Shown here piece by piece: positions 44,996-53,588 of a DNA stretch of 64,000 nucleotides. The position numbers and the translations under genes were made by a program. Each line of letters begins with the position of its first letter. Position 1 is the first letter of the stretch. Source of the DNA: Bog-756 sp963745955 (GTDB lineage: Bacteria > Actinomycetota > Acidimicrobiia > Acidimicrobiales > RAAP-2); assembly GCA_963745955.1 (NCBI GenBank), contig CAVUZI010000008.1, positions 496,001 to 560,000 on the forward strand. The letters are read 5' to 3'. The notes beneath the pieces are model-generated. The model saw only the letters and a program-made list of their open reading frames with translations, was not told where the DNA came from and made no database searches.

Positions 44996-45383
44996 ACGCC
45001 AACCCTAGCGCTTCTGCTTGACCCAGGAGCCGCTCGATCATCCGGAGGCGCGGGAGCTGGGTTAGCACCCCGTCATTAACGGCGTGCGGCTCCGAGCTGC
45101 GCGAGGTACCACCCATCCGCGGTCGGGCGTACCGCTGCTCGCACCCATTCGAGCCCCGGCCTCCCCACCCTTGACCGAGCGGTCCCCTCGGCCCACAAAT
45201 TGGCCGGGCCGGCTGACGTCCATTCGGACCGTCCTGGACACGATTCGTCGGCCTGGCTCGGACACTCACTGTCACCAACCGGTCGGACGGAGTGACCTCA
45301 TAGGAGCCTGCCGCACAGGCTCTTCGTCGTCCTGTCCATCGTTCCGGCGGTGTGGTGTCACCCACCCCAAGCGAAAGGAACAG
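44996..45383. other. Intergenic region upstream of an IS110 remnant
   Basis: 388 bp. It presumably contains the promoter of the minus-strand membrane gene and the outer end of the IS110 element. IS110 elements lack clear inverted repeats, so the end cannot be fixed. No gene is supported. Confidence 0.35.
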
Positions 45384-46150
45384 ATGACGATGACCACTAT
45401 CGCGCGCCGAATCACCGGAGGGGTCGACACGCACCTCGACGTGCACGTGGCGGCCGCCCTCGACGGACGAGGGGCCCAGCTCGGCGTGGAGAGCTTTGCC
45501 GCCACGGCCGCGGGCTATCGGGACCTGCTGGGTTAGCTCGAGAAGTTCGGGACGGTCGAGCTCGTCGGTGTCGAAGGAACCGGCAGCGACGGGGCGGGAC
45601 TCACCCGGCACCTGCTTTCCCACCAGGTCGCCGTCGTTGAGGTGGACCGGCCCGACCGCCAGCGCCGCCGGCGCACGGGGACGTCCGATCCCCACGACGC
45701 CCGTGGCCGCAGCCCGGGCCGCCCAAGTTGGCGACGCCACCGGGTCGGCCAAGACGAGGGACGGAAACGTCGAAACCATGCGGGTATTGCGAGGTGGCCC
45801 GGTCCTCGGCCAGGCGCTCTCGGACCCAGGCCATCAACCAGATGCGCAGCCTCATCTCGACCGCTCCCGAGGAACTCCGGGCCGAGCTGCGGGACCTGTC
45901 CATCTACAGGGTCCTCACTGCGGCCAGTGCCTACCGCCACACCGGGCGGACCGATGTCGCGACGGTGACCAAGCTCAGCTTGCGCACGCTGGCACGACGG
46001 GCGCTCTCTCTTGAGGAAGAGGTCAAAGAGATCGACCGACTGTTCAGGGCCCTCGTCGCCGAGATCGTCCCGGAGCTCAACGCCATAGACGGGGTGGGCA
46101 GCGACGTGGCTTCGGCGATCCTGGTGGCCGTCGGCGACAACCCCGAGCGG
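45384..46150 (+). pseudogene. IS110-family transposase remnant
   Basis: The frame starts MTMTTIARRITGGVDTHLDV, the DEDD-type N-terminal domain (first Asp in GVDTH), and reads SFAATAAGYRDLLG before an in-frame TAG at 45536-45538. It continues in the same and shifted frames (VGVEGTGSDGAG, VAVVEVDRPD, RAQAINQM-like pieces) to RRALSLEEEVKEIDRLFRAL and LNAIDGVGSDVASAILVAVG, the start of the Transposase_20 domain. There it breaks off at GDNPER and joins unrelated repeat-protein sequence. The C-terminal serine-containing motif is absent, so the enzyme is dead. Confidence 0.85.
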
Positions 46151-46371
46151 GTCTACAACTTCTACGGCACGTTCAGCAGCACTGACACCTCTGTCAACCA
46201 AAACCCCGCGACCAGTGGCATCTACAACAACGCAGGCACGCTGGTCTCACCACCTCGGTGAGCGTCAACTCCAACACCGCCGTCTCTGGCGGCGGGATCT
46301 ACGGCACTGTCGTTCTCTCCGTCCCCGCAGGTGTCGTGCTACTTAACATCCCCGACAACCTCGTCGACTAG
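46150..46371 (+). pseudogene. C-terminal scrap of a right-handed beta-helix (pmp-like) repeat protein
   Basis: Frames read TSVNQNPATSGIYNNAG, then NSNTAVSGGGIYGTVVLS and ending LLNIPDNLVD before a TAG at 46369-46371. The N-T-A-x-G-G-G-I-Y and N-x-P-D/N-N units are characteristic of actinobacterial pectate-lyase-like beta-helix proteins. It is fused directly to the broken end of the IS110 transposase, so the insertion or a deletion destroyed the host gene. Confidence 0.65.
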
Positions 46372-46383
46372 GTCCCCTCGGAA

Positions 46384-46426
46384 GAAAGGGGGACCACCGC
46401 TCTTGCGGGCCTCCTTTCCCGATTTT
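46384..46426 (+). terminator. Probable rho-independent terminator
   Basis: GAAAGGGGG (46384-46392) pairs with CCTCCTTTC (46410-46418) with one G-U, and an inner CCGC-tctt-GCGG helix completes the hairpin; CCGATTTT follows. It begins 13 bases after the stop of the beta-helix scrap, so it is probably that gene's original terminator. Confidence 0.6.
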
Positions 46427-46461
46427 CGCTACTGTGGCTTCGCCGGTCGAGGGTCGAGCTG

Positions 46462-46868
46462 GTGACCAGTGCTCAGCCAGAAACGGTGACGGCGGCGGGA
46501 TCTACAACGGCGTTGACAGTGGTCGAGGATGCGCCAGCCCCGACGCTCAGATTCACCTTCACCGCCGGCAACGGAGTGCTCCCGAACGCCATCCAGACCT
46601 TCACGTTGAAGGTCATCGCTATCGAAATCATCACAAAGGCGACGCCCGGGTTGTCCTATTCGGCAACGCTGAAGGAGCTGGGCGGCTGTCGCCCTTCAGG
46701 TGAACCGCCACCGGTCTGCCCTCCGGGCTGAGCCTGGCCGCCTCCACCGGGGTGATCTCCGGCAGGGCGACCAAGGCGGGTACCTACAAAGTCAAAGTGA
46801 TCCCCACCGACTCGACCATGCCGACCGAGAACAGGGCAACAGCGACGCTCACGCTCACCGTGAAATGA
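46462..46868 (+). pseudogene. Scrap of a secreted protein with a putative Ig (He_PIG) domain
   Basis: The early part carries DGGGIYNGVD-like beta-helix residue patterns, then PGLSYSATLKELGG. After a one-base shift comes TATGLPSGLSLAASTGVISG and ATKAGTYKVKV, ending TATLTLTVK with TGA at 46866-46868. The Trp expected before TATGLPSG is a stop codon (AGG TGA). The YSATL..GGxxPfxW..GLPsGLSL..sTGvIsGtP pattern is the He_PIG domain. Frameshift plus nonsense shows decay. Confidence 0.7.
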
Positions 46869-47033
46869 CCCGGGAGGAACCGGGCCAGGCTGCTGTCCGG
46901 ATTGAGCCTTAGGCCGGACCCCTGTCCCCAGGGTCCTGGGGGCACTCCCAGGTAGTCACTTCACCTTGGGATAGGAGATCCGCACCAGCAAGATTCCGGT
47001 TGCCCGCGCCGGCCGCCTCGCCTGTCGGCGGGC

Positions 47034-48620
47034 TCAGGGGCCAGAGCCGGTCAGGTAGTCGGTGATGGCCTGAGCCATGGCTGCGGCAGCTGATTGCTGG
47101 AACGCGGTTGTCGCCAGAATCGCCGCGTCGGTCGGATTCTGCATGTTGCCGCACTCGATGAGAACCTTGGGAACCGTGGTGAGATTGAGTCCGGCCAAGT
47201 TGTTCCGGGGTTGCAACCCATCGACGCCGTCGTAGGTGCTCACCGGCATGCCCGTATCTGTCAGGAACGTGTCCCGCAGGATGGAAGCGAAGGAGGCTGA
47301 CGATTCGATCACGTTATCGTTGGGTCCGTCGGCCACCGGTTCGAGGACGGCAAAGCCTCGCCCGCCGAGAGGCCCGCCGTCAGCGTGGATATCGACGGCC
47401 ACATCCGCGTGGGCGTTGTTGATGATTTCCGCACGGATGGTGACACACGGCCCGATTCCATCGTTGTCCGGACGAGTCATGACCACCTGGGCGCCCTCTG
47501 CATCGAGGTCGGCCTGCAAGTAGGTGGCAACATTGAAATTGTATTGCGCTTCCGTGTAGCCGCTGGCCGTCTCGGTTCCGGTCGTGTCACAGGACTCGGC
47601 CTCCTGGCCATTCCACACCGGTTGATCGATGATCTGGGGGGCGGTGTTGTTCAAGCCGTTGTGCCCCGGGTCGATCCCGACGATCTTCCCGGCCAGAGCC
47701 AACGGAGATCCGAGCACGATCCAATAGCCGTTGCCTGTCGGTGCGGCCGCCATGCCCACGACGGGGGCGCTGAGCTGTGTTCCGCCCTCCGATCCGTAAA
47801 AGGGTGCGTTCCCGAAACTGAAGATCCCCCCGTCCGAGGCCACGAGCCAGTAGCCCTCGCCATGGGGCGCGGCCGCCATGCCCACCACCGGCCTGTTGAG
47901 GGTGAGTGATCCGGTGGAGCCGTAGAACCGGGCATCCCCGAAACTGAAGATCCCCCCGTCCGAGGCCACCAGCCAGTAGCCCCTGCCATCGGGGGTGGCC
48001 GCCATGCCCACCACCGGCCTGTTGAGGGTGAGTGATCCGGTGGAGCCGTAGAACCGGGCATCCCCGAAACTGAAGATCCCCCCGTCCGAGGCCACCAGCC
48101 AGTAGCCCCTGCCGTCGGGGGTGGCCGCCATGCCCACCACCGGCCTGTTGAGGGTGAGCGATCCCGTCGACCCGTAGAACTGGGCATCCCCGAAACTGAA
48201 GATCCCCCCGTCCGAGGCCACCAGCCAGTAGCCCCTGCCGTCGGGGGTGGCCGCCATGCCCACCACCGGCCTGTTGAGGGTGAGCGATCCCGTCGACCCG
48301 TAGAACTGGGCATCCCCGAAACTGAAGATCCCCCCGTCCGAGGCCACCATCCAATACCCGGCCCCCTTCGGGTCGGGAGCCATGCCCACGACAGGAGCCT
48401 TCAGATCGGTCAGAGAAGTCATGCCCGGCGACGCTTCACCGAAGGGCGCGACTGAATCAGGAGGTGGGGTGGCTCCCGCCGTGTGAGCCTGCCTCGCCGT
48501 GGCATCTGCCGGGGCTCGAACCGAAGCCCAGGAGACTGCCACCGCGGTGAGCGCCAGCAACAAGACGATGACGTTCCGTCCCGCGGTGTGCCGCGCGCCG
48601 CGTTTCGAAAGCAGCTCCAT
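47034..48620 (-). CDS. Secreted N-acetylmuramoyl-L-alanine amidase (Amidase_3) with GYWLVASDGG repeat array
   Basis: 528 residues. A signal-anchor (VIVLLLALTAVAVSWASV) is followed by six repeats of about 42 residues (about 70-310; GYWLVASDGGIFSFGDAQFY then GSTGSLTLNRPVVGMAATPD) and a C-terminal Amidase_3 domain. Zinc ligands are suggested by VGIDPGHNG (His), the Glu of GQEAESC, the His of VDIHADGG and the Glu of LIECGNMQN. The enzyme cuts the MurNAc-L-Ala bond. The repeat domain, probably a propeller-like module outside the cell, may bind the wall or glycan. The start ATG is two bases after the stop of the VOC gene, which implies cotranscription. Confidence 0.9.
   Translation of the reverse strand: MELLSKRGARHTAGRNVIVLLLALTAVAVSWASVRAPADATARQAHTAGATPPPDSVAPFGEASPGMTSLTDLKAPVVGMAPDPKGAGYWMVASDGGIFSFGDAQFYGSTGSLTLNRPVVGMAATPDGRGYWLVASDGGIFSFGDAQFYGSTGSLTLNRPVVGMAATPDGRGYWLVASDGGIFSFGDARFYGSTGSLTLNRPVVGMAATPDGRGYWLVASDGGIFSFGDARFYGSTGSLTLNRPVVGMAAAPHGEGYWLVASDGGIFSFGNAPFYGSEGGTQLSAPVVGMAAAPTGNGYWIVLGSPLALAGKIVGIDPGHNGLNNTAPQIIDQPVWNGQEAESCDTTGTETASGYTEAQYNFNVATYLQADLDAEGAQVVMTRPDNDGIGPCVTIRAEIINNAHADVAVDIHADGGPLGGRGFAVLEPVADGPNDNVIESSASFASILRDTFLTDTGMPVSTYDGVDGLQPRNNLAGLNLTTVPKVLIECGNMQNPTDAAILATTAFQQSAAAAMAQAITDYLTGSGP
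47755..48385 (-). repeat. 126-bp tandem repeat array inside the amidase gene
   Basis: Units of 126 bp (42 codons) are repeated about five times; the three or four central copies are almost identical at DNA level, including synonymous positions (for example the AAGATCC landmark at 47821, 47947 and 48073). The two outermost copies have diverged more. This indicates recent unequal crossing-over and probable repeat-number polymorphism. Confidence 0.92.
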
Positions 48621-48622
48621 GA

Positions 48623-49087
48623 TCAGGAGTACCGGGCAGCCCGGGTTCCGGGCGGATGATGGACACCGGCCACCGAGTCCGGGTTCTCGACGCAGACCTC
48701 ACACTCGAGCCCGTCCGGATCCCGGAAGAAGAGGCTGAGCATGGGCCCGAAGTCGGTGACGAAGTCGTCCGCCGCCTGCCGCGACATCAGGCGTTCCCGA
48801 ATGGTCTCGAAGGCCTCGAGGGACGCGGCCTGCAGCGCCAGGTGGTCGAGGCGTCCTCGCCCGAACATCGGTGTCTGGCGTTCAGCCTCCGTGTTGCCGT
48901 CGATCTGGAACACGTTGAGCTCGGCCCAGTCGCCGATCTTGATAATGGAGAGTCGAGGTCCCTTTCCTTCGGCGAGCTCGGGGCCGTCGCGTAGGATCTC
49001 GGCGTCGAACACCTCCTTGTAGAACGCGTTCAGCCGGGCGGCATCGTTGGTGATGACGGCGACGTGGTTGATTCCTTTGGTCAGCAT
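48623..49087 (-). CDS. VOC superfamily protein (glyoxalase/dioxygenase fold)
   Basis: 154 residues from ATG 49087, with GGAGG about nine bases upstream; the frame stays open far upstream but through low-complexity repeats. Two beta-alpha-beta-beta-beta modules are seen: GINHVAVITNDAARLNAFYK (metal His) with AELNVFQIDG, and LDHLALQAASLEAFETIRER with SLFFRDPDGLECEVCVENPD (metal Glu). This is the vicinal-oxygen-chelate fold used by glyoxalase I, fosfomycin-resistance proteins and ring-cleaving dioxygenases. The reaction cannot be assigned. Confidence 0.88.
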   Translation of the reverse strand: MLTKGINHVAVITNDAARLNAFYKEVFDAEILRDGPELAEGKGPRLSIIKIGDWAELNVFQIDGNTEAERQTPMFGRGRLDHLALQAASLEAFETIRERLMSRQAADDFVTDFGPMLSLFFRDPDGLECEVCVENPDSVAGVHHPPGTRAARYS

Positions 49088-49127
49088 CCTGGTGTCCTCC
49101 GGGCGGCAGGTCGGGACCAACTGTAGT

Positions 49128-49207
49128 TGGGCGGGCTCCGGTCGGATCCGGCGGGCTCCGGCGGGCTCCGGTCGGTTCCGGCGGGCTCCGGTCGGTTCCG
49201 GTGGGTC
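49128..49207. repeat. GC-rich short tandem repeats in a divergent promoter region
   Basis: GGCGGGCTCCGGTCGG(A/T)TCC-type units recur four to five times, alternating with CGGCGGGCTCC. They lie between the divergent VOC and GH1 starts, 40-135 bases from each, and could influence both promoters or simply be a slippage tract. Confidence 0.85.
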
Positions 49208-49263
49208 CATCCGCCCCCGCGGGCCGAGCAGGAGGGTGTGAGTGGTCGGTATGGTGAGCAGGT

Positions 49264-50466
49264 ATGGAAGCAGCCACCAACGGAACGATCGAGTTCCCTG
49301 ACCGGTTCTTGTGGGGGGCGGCCGGTTCCGCCCATCAGATCGAGGGCGGAAGTACCAACAACGATTGGTGGGAGTTCGAGCACACCGAGGGTTCGGGATG
49401 TGTCGAATCGAGCGGGGATGCCTGTGATTCGTACCACCGGTGGGGGGAGGACCTCGACCTGGTCTCCGGAATGGGACTGGGCGCCTATCGGTTCTCACTG
49501 GAATGGAGCCGCATCGAACCGGCCGAGGGAGAGTTCTCGTTGGCGGCATTGGACCACTATCGGCGCATGTGCGCCGGCTGTCACGAACGGGGAATCGTTC
49601 CGGTGGTCACCTTCCACCACTTTACGAATCCGGCGTGGCTCGCCCGGCGAGGAGGCTTCGAGGCACTGGATGCCCCCGATCGGTTCGCCCGGTTTGTGGA
49701 GCGTGCCGGAGCACACCTCGGGGACCTGATCGGGTGGGCATGCACGATCAACGAGCCCAACGTCGTGGGGGCGATGGGTTACACGGTCGGGGAGTACCCG
49801 CCGGGCGTGAAGGACGATCTGACCCGGCACCTCGCCGTCAACGATTCGATGGTCCGCGCCCACCGGCTGTCCGTCGAGGCACTCCGGTCAGGGCCCGGAG
49901 ACTTCCCGATCGGCCTCACGCTGTCGATGGCCGAGATCGTGGCCGACGAAGGTGGCGAGGTCACGCGGGACATGGCCGAGGAGATCCTCGAGAACACCTT
50001 CTTGCGGGCTGCAGAAGGCGATGATTTTGTCGGTGTCCAGGCTTACACCCGGATGCATTTCGGGCCCGAGGGCCTGGCTCCGGACGATCCGTCCGTCGAG
50101 CAGACCCAGATGGGAACGGAGAACTGGCCACAGGCTGTCGCCCACTGTGTCCGGCGCACTGCGGAATTCACCGGCCTTCCGGTTCTGATCACCGAGAGCG
50201 GGATCGCCACCGAGGACGATGGGGAGCGCATCACCTATATCGATCGAGTGCTGCGCGATGTCCACGTCTGCATCGGCGATGGAATCGATGTCAGGGGCTT
50301 TTTCGTGTGGAGTCTGCTCGACAACTTCGAATGGAACATGGGTTTCGGCCCCAAACTCGGGCTCCACGCAGTCGATCGGACGACGTTCGAGCGCAGGGCC
50401 AAGCCGAGCGCGTCCTGGTATGCGAACGTAGCCCGGTCCAATCGACTGGCACCCGGGACGGGTTGA
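49264..50466 (+). CDS. GH1 family beta-glucosidase
   Basis: 400 residues, slightly shorter than the usual 440-480. It begins with the GH1 N-terminal signature FPDRFLWGAAGSAHQIEGG. The acid/base Glu is in WACTINEPNVV (about residue 164) and the nucleophile Glu in VLITESGIA (about 311). YRFSLEWSRIEP, VTFHHFTNPAWL and FVWSLLDNFEWNMGF complete the barrel. It hydrolyses beta-glucosides or related glycosides in the cytoplasm; no signal peptide is present. It could act after the secreted GH5 enzyme of this window (inference). Confidence 0.95.
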   Translation: MEAATNGTIEFPDRFLWGAAGSAHQIEGGSTNNDWWEFEHTEGSGCVESSGDACDSYHRWGEDLDLVSGMGLGAYRFSLEWSRIEPAEGEFSLAALDHYRRMCAGCHERGIVPVVTFHHFTNPAWLARRGGFEALDAPDRFARFVERAGAHLGDLIGWACTINEPNVVGAMGYTVGEYPPGVKDDLTRHLAVNDSMVRAHRLSVEALRSGPGDFPIGLTLSMAEIVADEGGEVTRDMAEEILENTFLRAAEGDDFVGVQAYTRMHFGPEGLAPDDPSVEQTQMGTENWPQAVAHCVRRTAEFTGLPVLITESGIATEDDGERITYIDRVLRDVHVCIGDGIDVRGFFVWSLLDNFEWNMGFGPKLGLHAVDRTTFERRAKPSASWYANVARSNRLAPGTG

Positions 50467-50524
50467 CTCCTCGGCGCGGTGGAAGTCCGTTCCGTCGTCC
50501 GCGATCGGATGGCCGCGGATCGAG

Positions 50525-50968
50525 TCAGCTGGCGTCGGTGTTGGCGATCAGCAGGCTGCAGCGACAGCGATGGGCCAGTTTGTTGGGGATGCTTCCGAGC
50601 ACGAAACGGGACATCCCGCTCATGCCCCGATTTCCGACCACGATGAGATCGGCACCGACCTTGTCGGCCGTGCTCAGCAAGGCGTCGGCGATATCGGTGC
50701 CACCGGGCGTGTGGAACTCGATGGCGACTCCGTGCCGTCCGGCCTCGGCGGTCAACCTTGCCCTGATGCTGTCGACCTCGCTCCGCACCCCGTCGATCGC
50801 CTGTTGCCAGGCGTTCGAGCTCACCTGCCCTGCTTCCACGGCCGGATGAACGACCTGAACGGCATGGAGGGTGGCTCCGGCCGCCTTGGCCAGGCCCAGC
50901 GCCTCACCGACGGCGGCCTCGGCCCGTTCCGAACCGTCTGTGCCGACCACGATCACGCCGTATGGCAC
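50525..50968 (-). CDS. Universal stress protein (UspA family)
   Basis: 147 residues. It begins GVIVVGTDGSERAEAAVGEA and ends with the ATP-binding motif G-2x-G-9x-G-S in VVGNRGMSGMSRFVLGS, so an ATP-binding dimeric UspA is expected. Such proteins respond to nutrient, redox or hypoxic stress. Its C-terminal third is duplicated as a relic at 42664-42805. It is transcribed convergently with the GH1 gene, 58 bases away. Confidence 0.93.
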   Translation of the reverse strand: MPYGVIVVGTDGSERAEAAVGEALGLAKAAGATLHAVQVVHPAVEAGQVSSNAWQQAIDGVRSEVDSIRARLTAEAGRHGVAIEFHTPGGTDIADALLSTADKVGADLIVVGNRGMSGMSRFVLGSIPNKLAHRCRCSLLIANTDAS

Positions 50969-51135
50969 CTACGCCAACTCCCACAAGTTGGAGGTCACGG
51001 CCCGGAACGCTAGCGGCGTCGTCTTCCGCCCGCAACGGATCCGCTTACGTGGGACCGCGCCGGATACCGGTCCGCCGCCCACTGGGGGAGGCACCGGCGT
51101 GAATCCGAGGCTCGATCGGAGTAGAACCACCTGCC

Positions 51136-51390
51136 ATGAAGCTCAAGCTCGATCTGCACGATGTCTACAACCGGGGGGAGGACATCGATCGGGCGCTTCG
51201 CGCCGTCATCGACGAGGCCGTCGAAAAGAAGGTCCGACTGGTGGAGATCATTCCCGGCAAGGGGAGTGGCCAACTGAAGAAACGAGTCTTGCGCTTCCTC
51301 GACCGGAAGGACATCAAGGCACTCTACGACCGTGTCGAAAAGGACTCTCACAACTTCGGCAGAGTGTTCGTCCACTTCCGGCCGAAGTAG
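51136..51390 (+). CDS. Small Smr-domain protein
   Basis: 84 residues, essentially a lone Smr domain: LKLDLHDVYNRGEDIDRALR (LDLH in place of LDLHG) then LVEIIPGKGSGQLKKRVLRF (the GxGxxxG-like loop). Smr domains are DNA or RNA endonucleases related to the C-terminus of MutS2; stand-alone copies are common and their targets are poorly known. It ends five bases from the convergent amidase stop. Confidence 0.87.
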   Translation: MKLKLDLHDVYNRGEDIDRALRAVIDEAVEKKVRLVEIIPGKGSGQLKKRVLRFLDRKDIKALYDRVEKDSHNFGRVFVHFRPK

Positions 51391-51395
51391 GAAGG

Positions 51396-52391
51396 CTAGG
51401 CGGGCGCGGTATCCAGGGCTGATCCTGTGGTGGGCATCAGGAATCGTTCGACGGCGGAGGCGATTCCTGTGGCGATGACCTTTTGGTCCGCCGCATCGAC
51501 GGCGAGCGATCCCTCGAACGGATCAGTGAGGTACAGAGGTTCGATGACTGCACCTGGCATCTGGCTGGGAGTGGAGAAGTATCCCGACATGGCGGGGCCG
51601 ATGAGAAGGAGATGGTCGTACGCGGCGGCCTCTGCGGCCAGGCCACCGGATGCCGGATCACCGGCTGAGGACCCGAATCCGCTGTCGGGGAGTGAGCCGT
51701 CGTTCGGGATCTTCCAGCCCTGTGCATTCATGGCCGCCAGGACATCCGTCTGCAGCAAGCCGGCCAACGCCGTGTTCTCCTGCGAGAACGGCCGGTCGGT
51801 GTCGTAGAGCGTCACGCTTCCGGCTTGGTCGATCCCACCGGCATCCATGTAGATGCCGATCAGGGCATCAGCCTTGGCCAGGTTGGCACATTGATCTCTC
51901 GCGACCACGTCGTCATGGGAGCCTTGAAGGGAGAGGAGCTGGCCGTCCGTGTCCGCCGGGCCCAATTTGACCACCGTCGTGTCTGCCGTCCGTGAGACGA
52001 CGACACGGTAGCCATCGGCCCGCAGGATTGCCATTGCGTCCAGCTCGACGGCCAGGTTGACGTTGGACTCGTAGACCGTCTGTCCCGACTCGGTGGTTCC
52101 CACTCCGCCGGGGTCGAGCCCGCCGTGGCCGGCATCGAGGAAGACGGTCTTCCCGTTGTTCCCGTCGGTCGGCGAGAAAGACATGCATGCCCCCGAGGCG
52201 AACGCCGACGGATCGAGGGGTGTGCCGTCCGTTGACGGCGTGCCCAGGTGGACGACGTCATTCGCCAGTTGCCTGACCTCGCCGCCGAAGGTCCGGACTC
52301 CGAGCGCGATCAGGACGACCAGCACGAGGCCGGCGACGATGACGATGGCATGACCCAGCCGACGTCGGGGCTCAGAGCGCTGGTGCGTCAC
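51396..52391 (-). CDS. Membrane-anchored N-acetylmuramoyl-L-alanine amidase (Amidase_3)
   Basis: 331 residues. A single N-terminal membrane segment (AIVIVAGLVLVVLIALGV, about 14-31) precedes an extracellular Amidase_3 domain: VFLDAGHGGLDPGGVG (zinc His), VYESNVNLAVELDAM (zinc Glu), RVVVSRTADT. In the third zinc site the usual SIHANA is changed to IGIYMDAGG, so the His is replaced by Tyr. Activity may therefore be altered or lost. It acts on, or binds, peptidoglycan stem peptides. No repeat domain is present, unlike the 47-kb amidase. Confidence 0.85.
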   Translation of the reverse strand: MTHQRSEPRRRLGHAIVIVAGLVLVVLIALGVRTFGGEVRQLANDVVHLGTPSTDGTPLDPSAFASGACMSFSPTDGNNGKTVFLDAGHGGLDPGGVGTTESGQTVYESNVNLAVELDAMAILRADGYRVVVSRTADTTVVKLGPADTDGQLLSLQGSHDDVVARDQCANLAKADALIGIYMDAGGIDQAGSVTLYDTDRPFSQENTALAGLLQTDVLAAMNAQGWKIPNDGSLPDSGFGSSAGDPASGGLAAEAAAYDHLLLIGPAMSGYFSTPSQMPGAVIEPLYLTDPFEGSLAVDAADQKVIATGIASAVERFLMPTTGSALDTAPA

Positions 52392-52516
52392 CGTCAGCGT
52401 TCTCGAACCAGCTGGGTCGCATCGCCGGTCGCCTCGCTCGGATCACGCACCGGATACTACTGACGATCAGATCGACAGAGGCATCACCACCGGGGCCGAA
52501 TACGGGTTCGCGGCGA

Positions 52517-53299
52517 TCAGCCAGAAGATGGACAGCTGACCCCGAATTCAGTCAGAACGGCCGTCGGAACGAGTCCGTTCTGCGAATTGTTCGGCGGGCA
52601 ACCCACCTCCGACGTCCCAAATCCGACCACGTTCCACGTTCCCCCCTGGGTGTGGACGAATCCATAGCCGCCTTGGACGGTGCTCTGGTGTCCAGGAGCC
52701 GGGCCGATCTGGAAGTAGACGTAGGAGGGATCGGCGCTGGAGAGCTTGGCCGAGCTGATCTGCCAAGTTCCGACACCAGGACCGTGGGCGGTCTCGAACG
52801 CCGTGATCGCGGCCACGGCGGACGCGGGCACTCCGGCGAAGGCGGCGGCCGTCGTCGTGGTGGCGGGAACAGACGTGGTCGTTGCTGACGGGGACGTCGT
52901 ACACACGCGGGTGCCCGCGCTCACCGCCGCCAGCAGCTTCGTCCTGGTCATCGAGCCGTAGACCCCGTCGACCGGTAGCCCCGACGCGCTCTGGAACGCC
53001 TTGATCGCCGATGTGGTCAGCGGACCGCTCACCCCGTCGATCTTCCCGGAGTAGCACCCCACCTTGGTCAAGCCCGCCTGGAGGGTGCGGATAGCGGCCG
53101 CCGACATTCCCGGTGTCGTCGACGAGCTGCTCGAGGCAGTCGTCGTGGTCGTGGCCGTCGACGGGCTGCTCGAACAACCTGCGGCCAGGAACGCTACGGC
53201 CAGAAGGCCGATGAAGGCAGCAGTCCACACCGGTTGGGGCCGGCGGCGAGGTCGACCCGGCGAATCGTTCCCACCTGCGGTGTGTTCGAGTGCAAACAT
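52517..53299 (-). CDS. Lipoprotein with peptidoglycan-binding domain (PG_binding_1)
   Basis: 260 residues from ATG 53299, with AGGAGAGG directly upstream; the open frame runs further back. A basic N-terminus leads to the signal WTAAFIGLLAVAFLAAGCSS with the lipobox LAAGC. A Thr/Ser linker follows, then a PG_binding_1 repeat: IRTLQAGLTKVGCYSGKIDG, LTTSAIKAFQSASGLPVDGV and YGSMTRTKLL. After a second Thr-rich linker comes a C-terminal domain of about 100 residues (FETAHGPGVGTWQISSAKLS) with no known family. It is presumably a cell-wall-associated envelope protein. Confidence 0.87.
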   Translation of the reverse strand: MFALEHTAGGNDSPGRPRRRPQPVWTAAFIGLLAVAFLAAGCSSSPSTATTTTTASSSSSTTPGMSAAAIRTLQAGLTKVGCYSGKIDGVSGPLTTSAIKAFQSASGLPVDGVYGSMTRTKLLAAVSAGTRVCTTSPSATTTSVPATTTTAAAFAGVPASAVAAITAFETAHGPGVGTWQISSAKLSSADPSYVYFQIGPAPGHQSTVQGGYGFVHTQGGTWNVVGFGTSEVGCPPNNSQNGLVPTAVLTEFGVSCPSSG

Positions 53300-53588
53300 C
53301 AGCCTCTCCTTCTTCCCCCAGTCGATCCATGTCCCCGATTGCCCAACCGCAAGATACCTCCCCCGATGTCCTGGGAGCGGCATTCCCACTCCTGCGAATG
53401 GCACCGGGGCCCGGGCTCCGGCAGACTGATCCGGTCAGGTCGCGTGACCTCGCGACCTCCCGGCGCCGACCATGGGCCGGCGAGACACACGGGAAGGGAC
53501 CTGCAGTGACCACTGTCGAGGCCGATGATGCTCAAGCCTCCGGCATCCATCGCCGGTGCCGGCACCACATGAATCGGCGTTGCCGGCA

